DNA of 64,000 nucleotides from a virus. The notes beneath the pieces are model-generated. The model saw only the letters and a program-made list of their open reading frames with translations, did no database searches and had not been told where the DNA came from. The stretch covers positions 1-64,000 of IMG/VR virus record IMGVR_UViG_3300009130_001695, one strand, 5' to 3'. Both the position numbers and the translations under genes were made by a program. Shown here one piece after another: positions 59,154-64,000 of this stretch; position 1 is the first letter of the stretch, and the number at the start of each line of letters is the position of its first letter.

Positions 59154-61932
59154 AGATCCAAAAAATCCACCACCAAAAATAGTATCTCTCTATAATGCGA
59201 CTTCATTCGGAAGTAACGCTCCCACGAATACTCCAATTTTTGAATATGACGCTTTAGGGCCGATTGATTTTTTGCGTTATCGCATGAATCGAATTTGGAA
59301 CAAATCAAGCAGGTATAGTGCTCGCTATAACGAAGGTGACAAGCCTTTGAGGATAGTTCGCTTTGGTCGCGGGTCAAATCCAGCTTATTTAAATAATGGA
59401 ATCATCGAGCGTTATCCTTCTGGCTTCGGTTTTAAGAATCAAGAAAAGGTTACTATCACCTACAATCTTCCAGACATTGATGCTTGTGGTACAGATCCGG
59501 AACCAGGAATTACAGATGATAAAAATAAGTGGTTAAAAATTTTAGAAAACGGTCAAGGTCTTACCACTTATGGTGATGTACCTCTTAACTATGGAATTGT
59601 TTCAACCTTTGCAGATGGAAAACTTCGCAACGGACCCACACCGATTTCATTTTATGATGAAGTATTTAAATATGATGCACCCCTAGAAGCCAGTGAGGTC
59701 GCAGAAGGACTTTACGGGTCGCTGTCAGTAACCCAAGCATCAGTAATTCCAAATTATAACTTTTATATACAGACTTATGAATCAATCTTGACACAAGAAG
59801 ACCCAACCAAGGAGCCACAAGAGAGTATGCTCCCGAGTCTTTATTCATTCTTGAGCGTAATGGAGAATGAAAACAATAAAAGAGAAAGAGCGCCCGATGG
59901 TAGTTCCGATTATGCCGCAGGAACAATCGATACAGTTTTTGAAAAACATATCACTTTAAAAGAGCAAATTAAAGAAACCCGCGTAGCTACCCAAGTGTTG
60001 TATACTAACGGCCCACGCGCCTTAACCACAGAGGCTGATGTAAGTAAGGGGGATTATTTTGATAAATATGCTTATGCTTTTTCCGAGGCAGTAAGAGATA
60101 ATGCGGTCGCCCCATGGGATGCGGGGTCAAATCCTCTTTCGGATAGATTTAAGCATCAGATTGTTCCTTCTTCGAACAGTCAAATGTTTGCAGAATTTAG
60201 TGATGTACGCAAACGCTTTCCAATGGTTAATGACATGCAATTTTCTACTTCCCCAAATTCAGCAAAAGAGGTTGTACGATTGTTTGAAGAAACAGAGATG
60301 ACAGCGATGTTTATCAGGGGACTTGTGGACGGAACCTGGGGTGAGCAAACCACCATGGGATACAACCTTATATCTTCGGGAGGACTTCCTTTCATACCTG
60401 ATCCAACCACTTATACCGAGACTGCTTTCAAACCTTACATAGCAGAAGCCGCCCAATTAGTCCCTTCCAGCTCTTTACAATGTTGGGACTTGTTGGGTCC
60501 AAATGGATGGCTTACTCAGCTGGGGAATATTGATCAATATTATGGGCAAACAGAAAAGGGTGTGTTCTTGGGCAAGTATGATCAAGAAATCGAAGAAGCG
60601 CAACATAATTTATCGTCACGTATGATTCGCAATCTAATGTTAACTGCATTTAAAGCACGATTAAAAAACTTGATACAAACTAAAACTCGCACATGGATAG
60701 AGATAGTTGGAGATCAAAGAATAGGTCATGAATTAGATCCTCAGACATCCCACCATGAAACGATATTTTATGTAGTTGAAAAATGGTCAGCTGATGAAAC
60801 GGGAAACCTTGTAGGAACGGAGCCTTTGCAAAATTTTTATTTTCCCAATTCAACCTCTTTTAGAGACTATAAGTTTAGCGATACTCAAATAAAATATGAT
60901 AAAAGGTATATTTATAGGATTTATTCTATGGAGATGGTCTTTGGCACAAAATATTCTTACACACTCAATAGGGCACCAACGGCGAACTCTAGAGATTATT
61001 GGGACAAAATAATCTATGATAATGAGGCTCAGATTTGTGTCTTTACAGAACCAAGCCTAAAGATGGTTAAGATTCCTTATTATCAGAAGGAAGTTTTGAT
61101 GATGGACGATCCACCAGTATTTCCGGATATTGAAGTTGTTACGTATCAGAATGTTCGTGACCAAATAGTTTTTTGGATGACTGGAAACTCTGGTGATTAT
61201 AAATTAAACCCAATCGCAATCCAACCTGATGATGCCCGCGCAATCAGGCAATTACGCACTTCCCAAGAAGTCGGTCCACTAGAGCCCATTAGGTTCAAAA
61301 GTGATGATCATGCTAGATTTTTTGAAGTGTTCAGGACCGATCAAAAACCTTCAAACTATTCTGACTTTATTGGAAAAAAGATTGCTCATGTAGACACCAA
61401 AATGAATTTGAACAACGAGTGTCAATTTTCTACGAGTGGCGAATGGGCGGATAAAACAATTTCTCCAAATATAAAATATTACTATATTTTTAGAACTATT
61501 GATAATCATGGACATTTTTCCAACCCTTCTCCAGTTTATGAACTAGAGATGGTTTATGATGGATACGCTCCTTATTTATTAAGGAATGTCTACCCCTTGG
61601 ATGGTTCCCAGAGCCCACCACAAACACCATCAAAGAAATTTACCAAATATCTTCATATCAAACCTGCTCTAACTCAACGAGTAGTTGATGAAGTTGCATC
61701 TGGCTTGGTTAATTCGGATGGAACAAAGACAGTGGACACTGCTGGTTGTTTAACTAATATGGGACCAGATGGTAACTGGATTCAATTGGGCACCGCTGAT
61801 CAAACCTTGTGGGACAAGCTAATTAAAATTCGAGTAAGATCTACGAAAACGGGTAAAAAGATAGATTTTAATATAAAATTTAAGAAAAAGCATACGAAAA
61901 TAGAAAATTCAGGTAATAATAATTTATGTTAG
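59143..61932 (+). CDS. Large virion protein (929 residues) with FN3-like segment
   Basis: Starts MALEDPKNPPPKIVSLYNATSFG, in an 11-base overlap with the preceding gene. Near residues 38-50 is LGPIDFLRYRMNRIWNK. A helical region (LSSRMIRNLMLTAFKARLKNLIQTK) lies near 490. Residues ~760-810 (ISPNIKYYYIFRTIDNHGHFSNPSPVYELEMVYDG) have the alternating strand pattern of a fibronectin-III-like domain. The C-terminus is strongly basic (KTGKKIDFNIKFKKKHTKIEN). Part of the tail gene run; family unknown. Confidence 0.7.
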   Translation: MALEDPKNPPPKIVSLYNATSFGSNAPTNTPIFEYDALGPIDFLRYRMNRIWNKSSRYSARYNEGDKPLRIVRFGRGSNPAYLNNGIIERYPSGFGFKNQEKVTITYNLPDIDACGTDPEPGITDDKNKWLKILENGQGLTTYGDVPLNYGIVSTFADGKLRNGPTPISFYDEVFKYDAPLEASEVAEGLYGSLSVTQASVIPNYNFYIQTYESILTQEDPTKEPQESMLPSLYSFLSVMENENNKRERAPDGSSDYAAGTIDTVFEKHITLKEQIKETRVATQVLYTNGPRALTTEADVSKGDYFDKYAYAFSEAVRDNAVAPWDAGSNPLSDRFKHQIVPSSNSQMFAEFSDVRKRFPMVNDMQFSTSPNSAKEVVRLFEETEMTAMFIRGLVDGTWGEQTTMGYNLISSGGLPFIPDPTTYTETAFKPYIAEAAQLVPSSSLQCWDLLGPNGWLTQLGNIDQYYGQTEKGVFLGKYDQEIEEAQHNLSSRMIRNLMLTAFKARLKNLIQTKTRTWIEIVGDQRIGHELDPQTSHHETIFYVVEKWSADETGNLVGTEPLQNFYFPNSTSFRDYKFSDTQIKYDKRYIYRIYSMEMVFGTKYSYTLNRAPTANSRDYWDKIIYDNEAQICVFTEPSLKMVKIPYYQKEVLMMDDPPVFPDIEVVTYQNVRDQIVFWMTGNSGDYKLNPIAIQPDDARAIRQLRTSQEVGPLEPIRFKSDDHARFFEVFRTDQKPSNYSDFIGKKIAHVDTKMNLNNECQFSTSGEWADKTISPNIKYYYIFRTIDNHGHFSNPSPVYELEMVYDGYAPYLLRNVYPLDGSQSPPQTPSKKFTKYLHIKPALTQRVVDEVASGLVNSDGTKTVDTAGCLTNMGPDGNWIQLGTADQTLWDKLIKIRVRSTKTGKKIDFNIKFKKKHTKIENSGNNNLC

Positions 61933-61974
61933 AACTAAAAAAACAAACTATTTATATGAGGATAGGAGACAAAT

Positions 61975-62931
61975 ATGGCATTTTTAGACAATAGTGGCGA
62001 CATTATTTTAGACGCGGTACTCACAGATACAGGCCGCTATCGGTTAGCACAAGGAAATGGGTCTTTTAAGATCACAAAATTTGCATTAGGGGATGACGAA
62101 ATTAATTACGGTTCCTATAACAAAAACAATGCGAGTGGCAGTGCTTATTATGATTTAGAGATTTTACAAACACCAATCCTTGAGGCGTTTACCAATAATA
62201 CTTCCACGATGAAATCTAAACTGTTGTCGATTCCACGAACAAATTTGCTGTATTTGCCAGTTTTAATACAAAATACGGTGTGGCCGAATTTTCGTTCATA
62301 CGGAACCACTGACCTACATCTTGTATGTGTTGATGAAGGTACAGTGGGATTCAAAGATAACGCAGGGCTTATAAACGGCACCAATGGAACGATGACCAGT
62401 AATTCACCAGACGGTTTCATGAATGGTTATCAACCAGCTCAAACGGATCGTTCAATAAACATAAACCAAGGTTTAAATACTAGTGAGATTCCGGCTGCCT
62501 CATCTTTAGATGCAGACCTAGTAGAAACTCAATATATTGTTGAAATAGACAATAGGTTGGGAACGATTGTCGGCGGTGCAAGCACGAATGGCACACCAGC
62601 ACAGATTTCTTTTGTTGATGATGATAATATTGCAAGCTATTATTTTTCACTTGGGTCCGACCAAGGTACATTCTTGGCACCAATCAATGACCCAGCCCAT
62701 ACCAATTTGTTAGGTCCAGCCGGGACAAGCCTTTTTTTCAAAATAGGAGCATCTACTGAGCTTCAAACAAGCACCTATTTATTTGAACAACTGGGCTCAA
62801 CTACCACAATAACCGGGGTGCCCGCGACATCAATGAATGTAAGGTACATCGATAGTAATATTAAAGTTACAGGAGCAACCACAGGTTACAGTATAACTGT
62901 TCCGCTTAGGTTCGTGAAAAAAATACCATAA
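61975..62931 (+). CDS. Virion structural protein, related N-terminal module
   Basis: A 318-residue protein with GATAGGAG upstream of the ATG. The N-terminus MAFLDNSGDIILDAVLTDTGR-YRLAQGNGSFKITKFALGDDEINYGSYN shares with the gene at 54259 the LTxxGRxxLxxG-F...DDxI module. The rest is Ser/Thr/Gly-rich beta structure (SLDADLVETQYIVEIDNRLG, PATSMNVRYIDSNIKVTG). A 42-base gap before it contains TATTTATA at 61949. Likely tail or baseplate surface protein. Confidence 0.72.
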   Translation: MAFLDNSGDIILDAVLTDTGRYRLAQGNGSFKITKFALGDDEINYGSYNKNNASGSAYYDLEILQTPILEAFTNNTSTMKSKLLSIPRTNLLYLPVLIQNTVWPNFRSYGTTDLHLVCVDEGTVGFKDNAGLINGTNGTMTSNSPDGFMNGYQPAQTDRSININQGLNTSEIPAASSLDADLVETQYIVEIDNRLGTIVGGASTNGTPAQISFVDDDNIASYYFSLGSDQGTFLAPINDPAHTNLLGPAGTSLFFKIGASTELQTSTYLFEQLGSTTTITGVPATSMNVRYIDSNIKVTGATTGYSITVPLRFVKKIP

Positions 62932-62941
62932 GGATTAAACA

Positions 62942-64000
62942 ATGGCAACAACTTTTAAAACTTTTCTAAACAACGACATAACATCGACAAAGACGTTATT
63001 GCACGAGGCAATTCCACTTACTGGTACGATTGCTTCCGGTACTTATGGATTATATGGAACTTTAGGTTCCGAACCAAATATTAAGAATTATGCTCATGGC
63101 ATGTTTCAAAGTGTTTATGATTATCCTTATCTTAGTTCTTCGGCAAACCACATTTACGATTTAACTGTGGGGTATTCTACGGGGTCAGTTCTTTCTGGAA
63201 CTTCCAATAGGACGATGCAGCCTAAAAAGATTAACATTTATAATCAAATGGCTCAAATGCTTGTCGGCTACGATAGCAATGGTTCAATTAGAAATTTCGA
63301 TGAAGATGGAAATCTCGCAGATGGAGGGGCAAAAGTAAAAGACTGTATTTTTATCAGCTTCGCTCGCTTGCTCGCCAAAGATGAAATCAAAAAAGGTTCT
63401 TTCACACTCAAGTTGGGCACCGGCTCGTATGCCTCCCCCTTTTCTAGTTCACCCGCCAGTGGAGATAGCATCTTAACTATTTCAGATTCTGGTAAAGAAA
63501 ATGATTATCGCGTGAATTCTCCTGCTGGTGAGTATGCCATTCTATCTGCGACGGCGGGATATAATACGGCAAACATCGCCGCAGCACCTGCGTGTGGTTT
63601 GATATTTTATCAAGCAGGCATTGTTGTTTTAAGTTCTTCAATATTTCAAAGTGGTAGCGATAATAAACCGGGTGGTATTTTAAATACCAAATACGAGGGT
63701 ATACCTTTTGTGTCAAATGGCATGAACATTTCTTCCTCTTTATCTGGTGCGGCCATTAGTTCTTCCTGCAATGATTTACGCCATAGAATTTATGACATAT
63801 CATTTAACAATACAACAGAATTAAATTCAACAATTCATTTCTGTCGAATTAATCACAATGATTTTAATTATAGCTCAAACCCTACTTATCTCAGTTCAAG
63901 CAAAATTGTGGTAAAGAATAATACACTTGACGCGCCAATTTCATACATTACAACAGTTGGACTTTATTCGTCGGATAATGAACTTTTAGCTGTAGCGAAA
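62942..64000 (+). CDS. Virion structural protein (3' truncated by window edge)
   Basis: Open from the ATG at 62942 to the window end (353 codons, no stop). Starts MATTFKTFLNNDITSTKTLLHEAIPLTG; this N-terminus (FKTFxxNDIxxTxTLLHEAIP) I recall from marine myovirus structural genes. Ser/Gly-rich beta repeats follow (GSYASPFSSSPASGDSILTISDSG, GLIFYQAGIVVLSSSIFQSG). AAGGATT lies upstream, 10 bases after the previous stop. Function in the tail is likely; details are not visible. Confidence 0.75.
   Translation, partial: MATTFKTFLNNDITSTKTLLHEAIPLTGTIASGTYGLYGTLGSEPNIKNYAHGMFQSVYDYPYLSSSANHIYDLTVGYSTGSVLSGTSNRTMQPKKINIYNQMAQMLVGYDSNGSIRNFDEDGNLADGGAKVKDCIFISFARLLAKDEIKKGSFTLKLGTGSYASPFSSSPASGDSILTISDSGKENDYRVNSPAGEYAILSATAGYNTANIAAAPACGLIFYQAGIVVLSSSIFQSGSDNKPGGILNTKYEGIPFVSNGMNISSSLSGAAISSSCNDLRHRIYDISFNNTTELNSTIHFCRINHNDFNYSSNPTYLSSSKIVVKNNTLDAPISYITTVGLYSSDNELLAVAK

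Noticed and set aside
61949-61956. TATTTATA as a plus-strand promoter of the gene at 61975
   Set aside because: It is the reverse complement of the late octamer, so its direction would be away from the gene; kept only as part of the octamer observation.
1-64000. CRISPR array, insertion sequence, integrase or prophage attachment site
   Set aside because: No direct-repeat/spacer pattern, transposase motif, integrase or flanking bacterial gene seen.

Overview
The window looks like part of the genome of a large marine-type, T4-related myovirus infecting a Gram-negative bacterium. Evidence: a gp55-like late sigma factor, GPW/gp25 and gp6-like baseplate wedge genes, several very large virion proteins, a PIN-PhoH protein, a phage-type small protein starting MKLSNQAIG, a tRNA without encoded CCA and no bacterial housekeeping genes. 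The DNA is AT-rich, genes are tightly packed with ATGA/GTGA overlaps, and Shine-Dalgarno sites are clear, often with GTG or TTG starts. Two predicted lipoproteins and an LAA-ending tmRNA tag fit a diderm host with ClpXP, but the host cannot be named from this sequence.

Layout. 1-850: small phage genes (Nmad1/DUF1599 protein, Fis-like HTH protein). 990-1970: tRNA-Gly(UCC), a small protein with a possible capsid-targeting leader, and a tmRNA gene. The tmRNA is the most unusual feature: its 5' and 3' domains pair with each other, but a 65-codon protein gene with a strong ribosome binding site lies between them, where pseudoknots PK2-PK4 normally sit. 1980-4326: accessory genes on both strands (lipoprotein endonuclease/phosphatase-like enzyme, J-domain protein, lipoprotein trypsin-like protease). 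4433-7595: PIN-PhoH ATPase, zincin metalloprotease, a small basic protein and a PD-(D/E)XK nuclease with a Cys cluster.

7610-28491: a roughly 21-kb block of 26 co-directional genes for sugar activation and transfer. It contains most of an ADP-heptose pathway (SIS/GmhA-like isomerase fused to a HAD domain, HldA-like kinase, HldC-like adenylyltransferase, HldD epimerase) and a GT9-like transferase that could use the product. It also holds dTDP-sugar genes (RmlA, RmlB), two DegT aminotransferases (one compact), a CMP-sugar synthetase, a TylF-like methyltransferase, a cupin, several SDR epimerases, a B12/radical SAM enzyme, a DUF962/Mpo1-like membrane protein and at least seven glycosyltransferases of different folds. 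Together they could build one or more heptose or amino-deoxy-sugar glycans on virion proteins, phage DNA or the host surface; the acceptor is not shown by the sequence.

28488-31853: small late-gene proteins, the gp55-like sigma factor and small structural proteins. 31856-64000: virion genes: a 2641-residue protein, gp25, gp6, a 506-residue protein, a 3573-residue protein with two LamG-like domains, and a series of further baseplate/tail-type proteins. A TATAAATA octamer 25 nt before the 2641-residue gene matches the T4 late promoter and would suit the nearby gp55. The last gene runs off the window end.
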